Positions 27,836 to 36,510 of a DNA stretch of 64,000 nucleotides are shown one piece after another. This DNA comes from CAZYIW01 sp964647705. GTDB lineage: Bacteria > Pseudomonadota > Gammaproteobacteria > PS1 > Pseudothioglobaceae. A program made the translations under genes and the position numbers. A model generated the notes under the pieces. The model was not told the DNA's origin. It saw only the letters and a program-made list of their open reading frames with translations, and searched no databases. Each line of letters begins with the position of its first letter. Within the stretch, counting starts at the first letter, position 1. The stretch is taken from assembly GCA_964647705.1 (NCBI GenBank), contig CAZYIW010000002.1:35881-99880 (forward strand). Reading direction: 5' to 3'.

Positions 27836-27916
27836 TATAGGTAATTTTAGTAGGCTTGTCTTTAACCTCTCCTCTCCCATTTTGTGTAATTGACAAGCCT
27901 ACTAAAATTACTTATA
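27836..27916. repeat. Long near-perfect inverted repeat with C-rich loop after the nar operon
   Basis: Arms 27841-27860 and 27892-27911 are 20-bp perfect complements; counting one G-T pair the stem extends to about 25 bp (27836 with 27916). The 31-base loop is pyrimidine-rich and contains CCTCTCCTCTCCC on the plus strand. No T-run follows on either side. It may be a stabilising or terminating mRNA hairpin, a small-RNA module or a miniature mobile repeat. Confidence 0.8.
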
Positions 27917-28015
27917 CCCTAGATATGATATGGCATCTGTTCTAATCGCTGTAGTTGAGATACGATTGATTAAAAAAATAATCATCGAAACTATTGAGCT
28001 AAATTTTGGGTCAAT

Positions 28016-28498
28016 GTGAAAACCAAAGAGTTGGTTATTTCCTCTGTTGGTGCTTTTATAGCAGTTGGTCTGGCCGGTTTTTTTTCTAACGTGGTGCTGA
28101 TGAGCACACATTCGCCTTTGATTATTGCCTCGGCTGGTGCCTCAGCAATGTTAATCTTTGGTCTTCCTTATGCCCAAGTCTCTCGTCCGTGGAACTTAGT
28201 GGGCGGTCATCTGGTTTCTGCTTTTGTGGGTGTTAGCTGTTATTACTTGATAACAGATCCATTACTGTCAACTTCCTTGGCAATTCCTATCGCACTTTTG
28301 GTTATGCACAGACTCAAGTGTTTACACCCGCCGGGTGGCGCCACCGCGGTCACCGCTATTGTCGGTGGTGAAACCATTCATCAGTTGGGCTATGTTTTTG
28401 TAATTGTGCCAATTTTCTTTAACTCTTTAATATTGCTGATTGTTGCAATTGCTGTTGCAAGTTTTAGGGATAAAAACCCTTTCGAAGATTTTTTATAA
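28016..28498 (+). CDS. HPP family membrane protein
   Basis: The protein has 160 residues and about four to five membrane helices, beginning at GTG 28016. The family motif is LHPPGGATAVTAI near residue 103, and an earlier conserved segment is SAGASAMLIFGLP. HPP-family proteins include proposed nitrite transporters. Position after the nar cluster supports a nitrogen-oxide transport role, but the substrate is not shown by sequence. Confidence 0.82.
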   Translation: MKTKELVISSVGAFIAVGLAGFFSNVVLMSTHSPLIIASAGASAMLIFGLPYAQVSRPWNLVGGHLVSAFVGVSCYYLITDPLLSTSLAIPIALLVMHRLKCLHPPGGATAVTAIVGGETIHQLGYVFVIVPIFFNSLILLIVAIAVASFRDKNPFEDFL

Positions 28499-28511
28499 AA
28501 ACACTTGCTTT

Positions 28512-28748
28512 TTATCCGCCAGTAACCGGTGGAAAAAAGGCAACTTCATCGGTATCTTTTAATAGCATTGCACTATTGACTATTTCATGGTTAACGGCAC
28601 AAATGATGTTGTCTGGAAATGCACGAGCGCCGTATTTTCTTACCAATAGATTACGCAATTCAAGTGCGGTCATATTTGTTTTAACTGCAATTTCTTCTTC
28701 CGCAATTTTTAGTGTCTCTTTTAATGAGGCAAAATAGAGTACTTTCAT
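28512..28748 (-). CDS. moaD: Molybdopterin synthase sulfur carrier subunit MoaD
   Basis: This 78-residue ubiquitin-like protein ends in the required Gly-Gly (FFPPVTGG). The thiocarboxylated C-terminus donates sulfur to precursor Z on MoaE. moaE is not in the window. Its start overlaps the moaA stop by four bases. Confidence 0.93.
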   Translation of the reverse strand: MKVLYFASLKETLKIAEEEIAVKTNMTALELRNLLVRKYGARAFPDNIICAVNHEIVNSAMLLKDTDEVAFFPPVTGG

Positions 28749-29740
28749 CCACCAATCTCCACCATCTGTCTATTGCTTATGTTGTCAATAGAGTAATTAA
28801 ATTCATGTTTTTCAGGTTTTTTGTTAATTGTATCAATAATATTTCTCTTAATTTCTTCATCGCTTAAGCCCGAACGTGCCATGTCTCTAAGCGATATGGA
28901 ATCTTTTTGACCCAAACAAAGAATTAACTCGCCTTTGGCAGTCAATCTAACACGATTACACGTTTGACAAAAGTGATTAGATACCGCACTGATAATACCC
29001 ACGCTTGAGTCAGAATCAATGATTTTATAATTGCAAGCTGGCCCATCTGTTTTCCCGGGTTTGATTGGAACGAGTCTGCCTTTTAGGTGTTTTTTAACCC
29101 TTGATAGTATCTCTTGTTCGCTGATATGTTGTGACGATGCTTCAATGCCGGCAAGTCCGATAGGCATGGTTTCAATAAAACGCATATCAAGGCCTTTTTC
29201 AATGGCGAAATCAATCAAAGCCTCAATTTCATCATCGTTGACACCACGCATTGCAACCGCATTGATTTTAATTGGGCGCATGCCTGTTTTAAGGGCGGCC
29301 TCAATACCCTTGATAACAAGCTTTAAATCACCACCTCGAGTAATTTTTTTAAACTTTTCGGGGTGCAGAGAGTCCATAGAAATATTGACTCGATTAACAC
29401 CATTTTGATAAAGCTTGTCTGCAAATTTTGCTAACAGATGCGCGTTTGTTGACAGTGCTAAATCGTCAATGCCATCAACAGCGCTAATCAGTTTAGCAAT
29501 CTTGGCGATACCTCTTCTTACTAGAGGCTCACCACCCGTGAGTCTGATCTTGCTAACACCCAATTGAGCAAAGATTGAGACAATGCGTTGTATGTCTTCA
29601 TAGCTGAGAATATCTTGTTTTTTGCAATTTGAAATGTGCCCATTGTCACGACAATAAAAGCATCGGTAGTTACAATGTTCAGTGATTGAGAGTCTTAGGT
29701 AATTAATTTCACGACCAAATTTATCAATGAGTTGGGTCAT
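28745..29740 (-). CDS. moaA: GTP 3',8-cyclase MoaA
   Basis: This 331-residue radical SAM enzyme has the N-terminal cluster motif CNYRCFYC, the SAM-binding GGEP, the second C-terminal cluster CQTCNRVRLTAKGELILC, and the C-terminal GG (MVEIGG) needed for activity. With MoaC it makes cyclic pyranopterin phosphate from GTP. It is tightly packed in moeA-moaC-moaA-moaD, with start and stop overlaps throughout. Confidence 0.97.
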   Translation of the reverse strand: MTQLIDKFGREINYLRLSITEHCNYRCFYCRDNGHISNCKKQDILSYEDIQRIVSIFAQLGVSKIRLTGGEPLVRRGIAKIAKLISAVDGIDDLALSTNAHLLAKFADKLYQNGVNRVNISMDSLHPEKFKKITRGGDLKLVIKGIEAALKTGMRPIKINAVAMRGVNDDEIEALIDFAIEKGLDMRFIETMPIGLAGIEASSQHISEQEILSRVKKHLKGRLVPIKPGKTDGPACNYKIIDSDSSVGIISAVSNHFCQTCNRVRLTAKGELILCLGQKDSISLRDMARSGLSDEEIKRNIIDTINKKPEKHEFNYSIDNISNRQMVEIGG

Positions 29741-30222
29741 TACTTTGCATCCTCAAGCTTCCAATGACCCGACTTACCACCTTTTTTTTCAAGCAGTTGA
29801 ATTGGGCCAATTTGCATAAAACGGTCTATTGCTTTACACATGTCATAGACCGTTAGTGCAGCAACACTTGCTGCAGTGAGTGCCTCCATTTCAACACCGG
29901 TTTGTGCCTTGATTTTGGCCACAGTTGTAATTCTTATTCCGTTTTCAATAAATTCAAAATCCACACTTATCTTCGATAAATTAAGGCTGTGGCACATTGG
30001 AATAAGATGGTGTGTTTGTTTGGCAGCCATAATGCCAGCGATTCTTGCAACAGACAACACATCACCCTTAACAAGCTCATTGTCTTTAATTTTTTGTAAG
30101 GTTTCGGCCAGCATAGAAATGTTTGCAACCGCTTTGGCCTCTCTAACGGTTGTGCTTTTATTGGCTACATCAACCATTTGCGCATCACCCTTTTGGCTAA
30201 TGTGTGTGAGTTTGTCTGTCAT
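29740..30222 (-). CDS. moaC: Cyclic pyranopterin monophosphate synthase MoaC
   Basis: The protein has 160 residues. It carries [16 protein letters not shown] at the N-terminus, the catalytic-site [10 protein letters not shown], and the conserved [24 protein letters not shown] (split for length: [10 protein letters not shown] then VYDMCKA). It follows moeA with a four-base overlap and shares one base with moaA. Confidence 0.96.
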   Translation of the reverse strand: MTDKLTHISQKGDAQMVDVANKSTTVREAKAVANISMLAETLQKIKDNELVKGDVLSVARIAGIMAAKQTHHLIPMCHSLNLSKISVDFEFIENGIRITTVAKIKAQTGVEMEALTAASVAALTVYDMCKAIDRFMQIGPIQLLEKKGGKSGHWKLEDAK

Positions 30223-31493
30223 GACAGAATCCTATCTAAAGAATAAAAATTTAAAACCTTTCCCTTTTTAAAAGTTGTGTTTTCAGGTATCTCAAGCAAA
30301 CCATCAGCCCACACCATAGAACTCAATACATCTGACCCTTGCTTGGGGTATTGTGAAGCCATAGGCGGTATTTGTGTATTATCCAGTCGCACCCGTACAA
30401 ACTCACGTCTTGGTTTTGAACGATACCAATCAAAATCTGTTTGTACCTTATGCACCTTGTTGAAAAAATTTTCTAAACCTTGCATTTTTTTGATCAAAGG
30501 AATAGCAAACATTACAAAAGTTACCATTGCAGAAACTGGATTACCAGGTAGTCCGATAAATTTAGCATCTCCAACTTGGCCATATGCCAAAGGCTTACCC
30601 GGTTTAATTTTAATGCGCCACATATCCAAGTTACCGATAGACTCTACCGCAGGCTTGACGTGATCTTCCTCACCCACTGAAACGCCACCGGTAGTAATAA
30701 TTAAATCACACCGATCTTGCAAATGAACCAGAGCCTGTTTTGTCTCGTCAAATGTGTCAGGTATATTGCCAAGGCTGATGATATTGCAGTGCAATTTTGT
30801 TAGCATGGCAGTTAGAGAATAATAATTAGAATTGTATATCTGCCCCGGCTTTAGCTTTTCACCAGGAGAGACAATCTCATCTCCGGTAAAAAAAATACCG
30901 ACTTGAATCTTACGATAGACTTGTAACTCCTCAACCCCCACAGAGGCTAAAAGAGCGATGTCCTGCGCTTTTAGTTGGCGTCCTTTTTTTAAAACGGAGT
31001 CGCCAATTTGAATATCGTTGCCAACTGGACGAATGTTTTCTAATAATTTAAGAGGACGAGATATCTGGATTTTTCTACCGCCATCAATCAGCTCGCATTC
31101 TTCTTGCATGATGACTGTATTGGCTCCTTTTGGTATCGGTGCCCCGGTAAAAATTTGCGCTGCATATCCTGGGATTAATTCAGCGCCAACAGAGCCAGCA
31201 GGAATACGCTCAACAACCTCAAAAACCAAATCCTGTGGTGAGTTAATTTGCTCTTCTTTTAAATAAATTGCATAGCCATCCATGGCCGAATTATCAAAGC
31301 CAGGCACATTGATTTTTGATATCATGTCATTGGATAAAACCCTTGATAGACCTTCATCAAGCTTAACAGTTTGCGATTCATCTATTGCATTGATAGAACC
31401 GGTTAGGTAAGCTAATGCATCATCTGCAGACAATAATTTTGATTTGTCTTGATCGCATCCACAATCAGATTGATGATGTTCATTTCTATTCAT
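30219..31493 (-). CDS. moeA: Molybdopterin molybdenumtransferase MoeA
   Basis: The protein has 424 residues. The domain with [14 protein letters not shown] is followed by the MPT-binding domain with [15 protein letters not shown] and GKPLAYG, then the PGNPVSA motif and the C-terminal beta domain. It inserts molybdate into MPT-AMP made by MogA. The N-terminus carries an unusual His/Cys cluster (HHQSDCGCD), possibly metal-binding. It is the first gene of the moe-moa operon and divergent from mobA. Confidence 0.95.
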   Translation of the reverse strand: MNRNEHHQSDCGCDQDKSKLLSADDALAYLTGSINAIDESQTVKLDEGLSRVLSNDMISKINVPGFDNSAMDGYAIYLKEEQINSPQDLVFEVVERIPAGSVGAELIPGYAAQIFTGAPIPKGANTVIMQEECELIDGGRKIQISRPLKLLENIRPVGNDIQIGDSVLKKGRQLKAQDIALLASVGVEELQVYRKIQVGIFFTGDEIVSPGEKLKPGQIYNSNYYSLTAMLTKLHCNIISLGNIPDTFDETKQALVHLQDRCDLIITTGGVSVGEEDHVKPAVESIGNLDMWRIKIKPGKPLAYGQVGDAKFIGLPGNPVSAMVTFVMFAIPLIKKMQGLENFFNKVHKVQTDFDWYRSKPRREFVRVRLDNTQIPPMASQYPKQGSDVLSSMVWADGLLEIPENTTFKKGKVLNFYSLDRILS

Positions 31494-31555
31494 AATTTAT
31501 TTATAATCAAAAAATAGCAACTTAATAGACCACAGACAATGATTATAAAAAGTAC

Positions 31556-32152
31556 ATGGCTACCATAACCAAAGAGGACATTGCTGCCGTTATCCTATGT
31601 GGTGGGCAAGCCAAGCGCATGGGTTCTAGAGACAAGGGTTTGATAGCGCTTAACAATAAGCCACTCATTAGTTATTCGGCAAGCATAATCTCCAAAGCTA
31701 CTAGCAGTATAATGGTGAGTGCCAATACTAACCTTGATGCATATCAAGAATATGGCGAGGTGGTTCGTGATAATTTAGCCGGTTTTCAAGGCCCACTTGC
31801 CGGCATATCTTCCGCACTTGAGAAAACCAAAAAACCTTATTTGTTGGTTACCCCTTGCGATGGGCCATTTATTCAAGAAATTCTCATCAAACGCTTCATT
31901 CAAGCCATGTCTGATAAAGGTACAAAACTCTGTGTTGCTAGTGATGGGGGCAAGATACAACCAACATTTGCATTCATTGATGTTTCAATGAAAAGAAACC
32001 TAGAAAAATTTTTACACAAAGGTGAGAGAAAATTAGGCAAATGGTTTAAAGATAATGGCGCCAAAGAGGTGGATTTTTCCGACCAAAAACAGATGTTCGT
32101 GAACTTGAACTCCCCACAAGATTTTGAAAAGTTATCCATTACTCATTCATAG
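31556..32152 (+). CDS. mobA: Molybdenum cofactor guanylyltransferase MobA
   Basis: This 198-residue nucleotidyltransferase has the signature ILCGGQAKRMGSRDKG, the GPLAGISSAL loop and TPCDGPF with the Mg-binding Asp. It attaches GMP to Moco to give the bis-MGD form used by NarG. It is divergent from moeA across 62 bases. Confidence 0.94.
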   Translation: MATITKEDIAAVILCGGQAKRMGSRDKGLIALNNKPLISYSASIISKATSSIMVSANTNLDAYQEYGEVVRDNLAGFQGPLAGISSALEKTKKPYLLVTPCDGPFIQEILIKRFIQAMSDKGTKLCVASDGGKIQPTFAFIDVSMKRNLEKFLHKGERKLGKWFKDNGAKEVDFSDQKQMFVNLNSPQDFEKLSITHS

Positions 32153-32198
32153 TGTTTTTGCCAATACCAGTTGCAGAGTCTTTGTTACGATAAAGCAA

Positions 32199-32212
32199 TT
32201 AACATAAATCAA
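32199..32212 (+). promoter_or_regulatory. Degenerate FNR/DNR-type box of the TSUP-nnrS promoter
   Basis: TTAAC-ATAA-ATCAA has one imperfect half. The -10 expected for a site centred at -41.5 is at 32235-32240 and reads TATAAT exactly. This predicts a start near 32247, two bases before the ATG. Confidence 0.65.
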
Positions 32213-32248
32213 TTTTTAATTTTAGTCTGGTATATATAATTAATTTTC

Positions 32249-33007
32249 ATGGAATTTTCTCCTTATTTTGAAACCATTATTGCACTGATATTTTTTGTCG
32301 TTGCTTTTGTGTATTCATCCGTTGGTATGGGGGGCGGTTCTTCTTATACGGCGCTGATGGCCATTTTTGGTTTTGGTGTTAGTGTTATTCCAATGATCTC
32401 ATTAACCTTGAATCTGTTTGTTTCTAGCATTGGAAGTTTTAATTTTCTAAGAAATCGTCATGGTCGATGGCATATCATCATGCCATTTTTAATTTCTGCA
32501 ATTCCTTTTGCCTATCTTGGGGGCTCTTTGCATTTGTCAAAACAGGTGTTTTTATGGCTACTATTAATTTCACTGATTGTGGTTGCCGTACGTATTTATT
32601 TTTGGAAGGACACAGGGTTTAGAATTGAGCTAAATCAACGACAAAAAATTCTTATATCGTTATTCTCTGGATCAATATTAGGCTTGGTTGCAGGTATTGT
32701 AGGTATTGGTGGCGGGGTTTATCTGGTGCCACTGATTATTATGCTTAATATTGGGAGTGCAAAAGAGGCGGCAGCTACTGGGGCAATCTTTGTGTGGACG
32801 GTCTCCTTGTCTGGGTTGATATCGCGTTTTCAATACAATTCAGTTGATTTGTCAGAATATATTACCCTGATTTTGGCAGTCGTTGCCGGTGGCTTTTTGG
32901 GCTCTTATATGGGTGCAGTTAAACTCAATGCAAAAACCATGGAAAAAACCTTGGGGGTAATTGTGTTATTGGCCATTACATTTTTATTTAAAAAAATATT
33001 TTTCTAA
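32249..33007 (+). CDS. TSUP (TauE/SafE) family anion exporter
   Basis: The protein has 252 residues and about eight membrane helices in two repeats. The glycine-rich repeat motifs are YSSVGMGGGSSY and GIVGIGGGVYLVP. Family members export sulfite, sulfoacetate and related anions. There is no ribosome site before the ATG and the predicted transcript start lies about two bases upstream, which suggests leaderless translation. It is followed after three bases by nnrS, so the pair is probably cotranscribed in the nitrogen-oxide regulon. Confidence 0.88.
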   Translation: MEFSPYFETIIALIFFVVAFVYSSVGMGGGSSYTALMAIFGFGVSVIPMISLTLNLFVSSIGSFNFLRNRHGRWHIIMPFLISAIPFAYLGGSLHLSKQVFLWLLLISLIVVAVRIYFWKDTGFRIELNQRQKILISLFSGSILGLVAGIVGIGGGVYLVPLIIMLNIGSAKEAAATGAIFVWTVSLSGLISRFQYNSVDLSEYITLILAVVAGGFLGSYMGAVKLNAKTMEKTLGVIVLLAITFLFKKIFF

Positions 33008-33010
33008 CAG

Positions 33011-34192
33011 ATGATAATGCTACCTCAAAGCAACAAAGAAACAGTCGTGGCGTTTTTGCGCCTAGGGTTTAGACCATTTTTCTTTGCCACGGGAATGGTT
33101 GCTGTGTTTGCAATGTTGTTGTGGATGATGTTGTATCCGGGCGTTGTTCCTAGTAGCAATATTAATCCTATCGATTGGCATGCACATGAGATGATTTTTG
33201 CCTATTCTGTGGCTGCCATAGTGGGTTTTTTGTTAACTGCCAGTAGAAACTGGACAGGGATACAAACACTCTACAACAAGCCATTATTGGCGTTATTGGT
33301 TTTGTGGTTGTCTGCTAGGTTTTTTCCATTTATTGACAAAGAATATTTGTTTTACCAAGCCATTCTTGACAGTGCTTTTTTAATCATTGCTACCATTGCT
33401 ATTGCTTGCCCAATTATCAAAGCAAAAAATTGGAACAATCTGAGTATTGTTGGTAAATTAATATTATTATCTGTTGCACATATTCTATTTTATTTGGGGT
33501 TATTTGAAGTACTTAACCAAGGGGTTTATATAGGCACTTATCTTGGGTTTTATTTGATCATTAGTTTATTATTTATGATGGCTAGGAGGCTTTTGCCTTT
33601 TTTTATTGAGCGAGGTCTTGGGCTCGAAACCGCGCTTAAAAATTCAAAATTTTTAGATTTTTCATCTATGTTTTTGTTGCTGGCATTTATGTTAATTGAG
33701 GTATTTTTTACAAGCTATATTAGTACAATCATCTCCGGTATGTTGTTCGTCATTCATGCGATACGCATGTCTTACTGGTACCATCCAAAAATTTGGAAAA
33801 AACCACTTCTTTGGAGTATTTATTTGTCCTACGGATTGCTAACATTGGGTTTTGGGATTAATGTTTTGGGTTATTTTGTACCTATTGGACCAAACCTAGA
33901 TATTCATGCCTTTGCCTTTGGTCTTGCACTGATGGTGTTAAGTATGATGTCACGTGTAAGTTTAGGCCATACGGGGCGCAATGTTTTTGACCCGCCTAAA
34001 GGGTTAAACATCATGTTTATACTACTTGTCCTGTCTTTTGTGTTTCGTGTGCTGATGAATATGTTTGATATTGGCCACTACGTTGAGTGGATTTTCATCT
34101 CGCAGCTATTTTGGATTGTTGCTTTTTTGCTGTTTTTGTTTATCTACACGCCGATGTTTTTTAAGGCCAGAATAGACGGTGGCTTTGGCTAG
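33011..34192 (+). CDS. nnrS: NnrS family haem-copper membrane protein
   Basis: The protein has 393 residues and about twelve membrane helices. NnrS motifs are LRLGFRPFFFATG, WHAHEMIFAYSVAAIVGFLL, and MMSRVSLGHTGR near the C-terminus. In other denitrifiers NnrS protects metabolism from nitric oxide. It is coupled to the TSUP gene behind an FNR/DNR-type box, close to nar and nor genes. Confidence 0.93.
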   Translation: MIMLPQSNKETVVAFLRLGFRPFFFATGMVAVFAMLLWMMLYPGVVPSSNINPIDWHAHEMIFAYSVAAIVGFLLTASRNWTGIQTLYNKPLLALLVLWLSARFFPFIDKEYLFYQAILDSAFLIIATIAIACPIIKAKNWNNLSIVGKLILLSVAHILFYLGLFEVLNQGVYIGTYLGFYLIISLLFMMARRLLPFFIERGLGLETALKNSKFLDFSSMFLLLAFMLIEVFFTSYISTIISGMLFVIHAIRMSYWYHPKIWKKPLLWSIYLSYGLLTLGFGINVLGYFVPIGPNLDIHAFAFGLALMVLSMMSRVSLGHTGRNVFDPPKGLNIMFILLVLSFVFRVLMNMFDIGHYVEWIFISQLFWIVAFLLFLFIYTPMFFKARIDGGFG

Positions 34193-34199
34193 CAAAGAA

Positions 34200-35720
34200 C
34201 TACAGACTTGCCTCATTTAAAGCCTTAATCACATCTTTACTAAAACGCTTAGGCACTTTGATTTTTTCGCCCCATTTTCTGCCAGTTTCAGAAGCCGTTT
34301 TATGGGTTGCATCCATTCCAATCTTTCCACCTAAGCCCGATTTCGGCGAAGCAAAATCAAGATAGTCAACCGCTGTATTTTCAACAATGAGAGCGTCTCT
34401 TGCTGGATCCATTCTGGTGGTCATCGCCCAAAGTACCTGTTGCCAATTTCTGGCATCAATATCGTCATCAACCACCACAATAAACTTGGTATAAGTGAAC
34501 TGACGTAGGTAAGACCAAATACCAAACATCACCCGTTTGGCATGACCTGGGTAGTGTTTTTTGATACTCACAATTGCCATACGATATGAACATGCCTCTG
34601 GCGGTAGATAAAAGTCAACAATTTCAGGGAATTGTGTTTGTAACAGCGGAATAAACATTTCATTAAGTGTACTGGCTAACACAGAAGGTTCGTCATTAGG
34701 TGGTTTGCCCATATAGGTTCCGTGATAAATTGGATTTTTTCTGTGCGTAATTCTTTCAATGGTAAATACTGGAAATTTTTCTACTGCGTTATAGTATCCA
34801 GTATGGTCACCAAAGGGGCCTTCCTCTTCGAATTCATCAGCATAGATATAACCTTCTAACACAATTTCTGCACTGGCTGGCACCATCAGTTCTGAATGTA
34901 GCAGTCCAGGTGTAACAGCTGTTTTTTCGCCTCTTAATAAACCCGCAAATTGAAATTCTGAGATGGTATCTGGAATTGGGCTGACTGCAGCTAAAGTTGT
35001 TGCTGGATCAGCACCAAGAGCAACAACGACAGGAAATTTTTTCCCTGGATTTGTCTTTGAAAATTCTAAAAAGTCTGTGGCACCTCCCCTGTGTTTTAGC
35101 CAACGCATAATCACTTTGTTTTTTGCAATCACTTGTTGGCGATAAATCCCGATATTTTGGCGAGATTGATGCGGGCCTTTTGTAATTACCAGCCCAAATG
35201 TGATCAGTGGTGACTTGTCTTTTTCCCAACATGTTTGAATTGGTAGTGCTGATAAGTCCACTTGTTCTTTTTCTACGATTTCTTCTCTACATTCAGGGTT
35301 TGGAGCTACGATTGGATTGACTTTTGTCAATAGGCCGAATTTTGGTAATTTATCAAAAGCATCGTGAAAGTTTGTCGGCATTGATGGATTGGATAAAAAA
35401 GCCAACAGTTTGCCTAATTCTCTAACCTGTTCGATTGTTTCTAAATTCAGCGCTTGTAGAACTCTTCTGCGACTGCCGAAGAGGTTTCCTAGCAACGGCA
35501 TCTGTGATTGGCTTTTGAGATTTTCAAACAATAGCGCTGGTCCGTCCTTAAGCAGTGTTTGTTGGCAAACGTAAGTCACATCAAACTTTGGGCTGATTGG
35601 CGTTTGAATTCTTTTTAAGTCTTGTTGTGATTCTAGGGCAGTGATAAACGCTCTCATACTTTGAATGCCGGCCTTATTGCTCATGTTCATCAGTCTTGAA
35701 ATATAGCGTTGTAAAATCAT
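34200..35720 (-). CDS. ubiD: UbiD family 3-polyprenyl-4-hydroxybenzoate decarboxylase
   Basis: The protein has up to 506 residues. The family N-terminus ([20 protein letters not shown]) is at residue 22, so the true start may be one of the internal Met codons at residues 11 or 13. The prenyl-FMN site region includes [19 protein letters not shown], and the catalytic Glu/Arg region [13 protein letters not shown]. It decarboxylates the ubiquinone precursor without oxygen, using prenyl-FMN from UbiX (not in the window). It is convergent with nnrS and next to the anaerobic genes nrdG/nrdD. Confidence 0.94.
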   Translation of the reverse strand: MILQRYISRLMNMSNKAGIQSMRAFITALESQQDLKRIQTPISPKFDVTYVCQQTLLKDGPALLFENLKSQSQMPLLGNLFGSRRRVLQALNLETIEQVRELGKLLAFLSNPSMPTNFHDAFDKLPKFGLLTKVNPIVAPNPECREEIVEKEQVDLSALPIQTCWEKDKSPLITFGLVITKGPHQSRQNIGIYRQQVIAKNKVIMRWLKHRGGATDFLEFSKTNPGKKFPVVVALGADPATTLAAVSPIPDTISEFQFAGLLRGEKTAVTPGLLHSELMVPASAEIVLEGYIYADEFEEEGPFGDHTGYYNAVEKFPVFTIERITHRKNPIYHGTYMGKPPNDEPSVLASTLNEMFIPLLQTQFPEIVDFYLPPEACSYRMAIVSIKKHYPGHAKRVMFGIWSYLRQFTYTKFIVVVDDDIDARNWQQVLWAMTTRMDPARDALIVENTAVDYLDFASPKSGLGGKIGMDATHKTASETGRKWGEKIKVPKRFSKDVIKALNEASL

Positions 35721-35741
35721 AATATAGGTTTTTTTGTTGTT

Positions 35742-36359
35742 CTATAGGGCAGATAATTCTCGGTCTAAACAGTTTTGAGTATTACACTTTTGCACCATTA
35801 ATTTTGCGCCGTATTGTGTTTTTATCAGTCGTTTTAATTGACTCAACTGCTTATCATTTATTAAGTCCGGATGTTGGGTAATACGCAGTTGATAATCGAC
35901 TTTTGACTCTAATAAAATATTTAGAGACAGCCAAGCTTTGTCTGCAGATTTTGGCGTTTGTGTTACTTGTTCGTAATTTAAAGGCAGTTGCTTGATATCA
36001 AAACCAACCCAATCAAGGTGTTTGATACATGCTTGAAGACGATCAGGATAGCAACCTGCGGTGTGTAACCCAACCTTAAACCCCAAGGACTTTACTTGTA
36101 GGATGGCGCTTAATAAGTTTTTTTGCAAACAAGGCTCACCCCCACTAAAAACAACAGCATCTAAAAGCCCAACCCTGGTTTTTAAAAAAGCAAAAATATG
36201 ATTCCAGTCAAACTCGGTTTTCTTATTGCTTGGAATCAGTTCGTGATTGTGACAATAACGACAACGCCAGGGGCAACCCTGTGTAAACAACACACAGGAT
36301 AGATTGTCTGGATAATCAATAGTGGTTAGCGGTTGGAAGCCACCAATATTAATGCTCAA
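35742..36359 (-). CDS. nrdG: Anaerobic ribonucleotide reductase activating enzyme
   Basis: This 205-residue radical SAM protein has the cluster motif CPWRCRYC preceded by IDYPDNLSCVLFTQG, and the SAM motif SGGEPCLQ. It creates the glycyl radical on NrdD. It starts at TTG 36359, overlapping by 11 bases the end of the small glycyl-radical ORF, so translation is probably coupled. It is of the NrdG2/PFL-activase-like class. Confidence 0.92.
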   Translation of the reverse strand: MSINIGGFQPLTTIDYPDNLSCVLFTQGCPWRCRYCHNHELIPSNKKTEFDWNHIFAFLKTRVGLLDAVVFSGGEPCLQKNLLSAILQVKSLGFKVGLHTAGCYPDRLQACIKHLDWVGFDIKQLPLNYEQVTQTPKSADKAWLSLNILLESKVDYQLRITQHPDLINDKQLSQLKRLIKTQYGAKLMVQKCNTQNCLDRELSAL

Positions 36360-36510
36360 ATACCCTTTCCTTAAAATAGGTGCGTTCTAAATGCTCTGAT
36401 TTTTTCCCTGGGTTGAAGCTGGAAATAGGCCTGTGATAGCCCATGACTCTGGTCCAGACTTCACACGCTTGGCGTTCATGATCAGCCAACGATATTTTTT
36501 CTTTCTTCAT
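36349..36510 (-). CDS. Separate glycyl-radical domain of class III ribonucleotide reductase
   Basis: The protein has 53 residues: MKKEKISLADHERQACEVWT then RVMGYHRPISSFNPGKKSEH. The RVMGYHRP segment is the glycyl-radical site seen at the C-terminus of NrdD proteins, which the large ORF here lacks. The ATG at 36510 has a strong AAAGGAG seven bases upstream, inside the 3' end of nrdD. It overlaps that gene by 29 bases in another frame. Either the enzyme is naturally split into two chains or a frameshift separates the two; the ribosome site favours a natural split. Confidence 0.85.
   Translation of the reverse strand: MKKEKISLADHERQACEVWTRVMGYHRPISSFNPGKKSEHLERTYFKERVFEH

Noticed and set aside
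27961..27990. TGATTA-N6-TAATCA repeat before the HPP gene as an FNR-type box
   Set aside because: Spacing and half-sites do not fit the 5-4-5 pattern and no properly placed -10 follows.
29031..29408. 125-codon frame opposite moaA
   Set aside because: Antisense shadow of a clear MoaA sequence.
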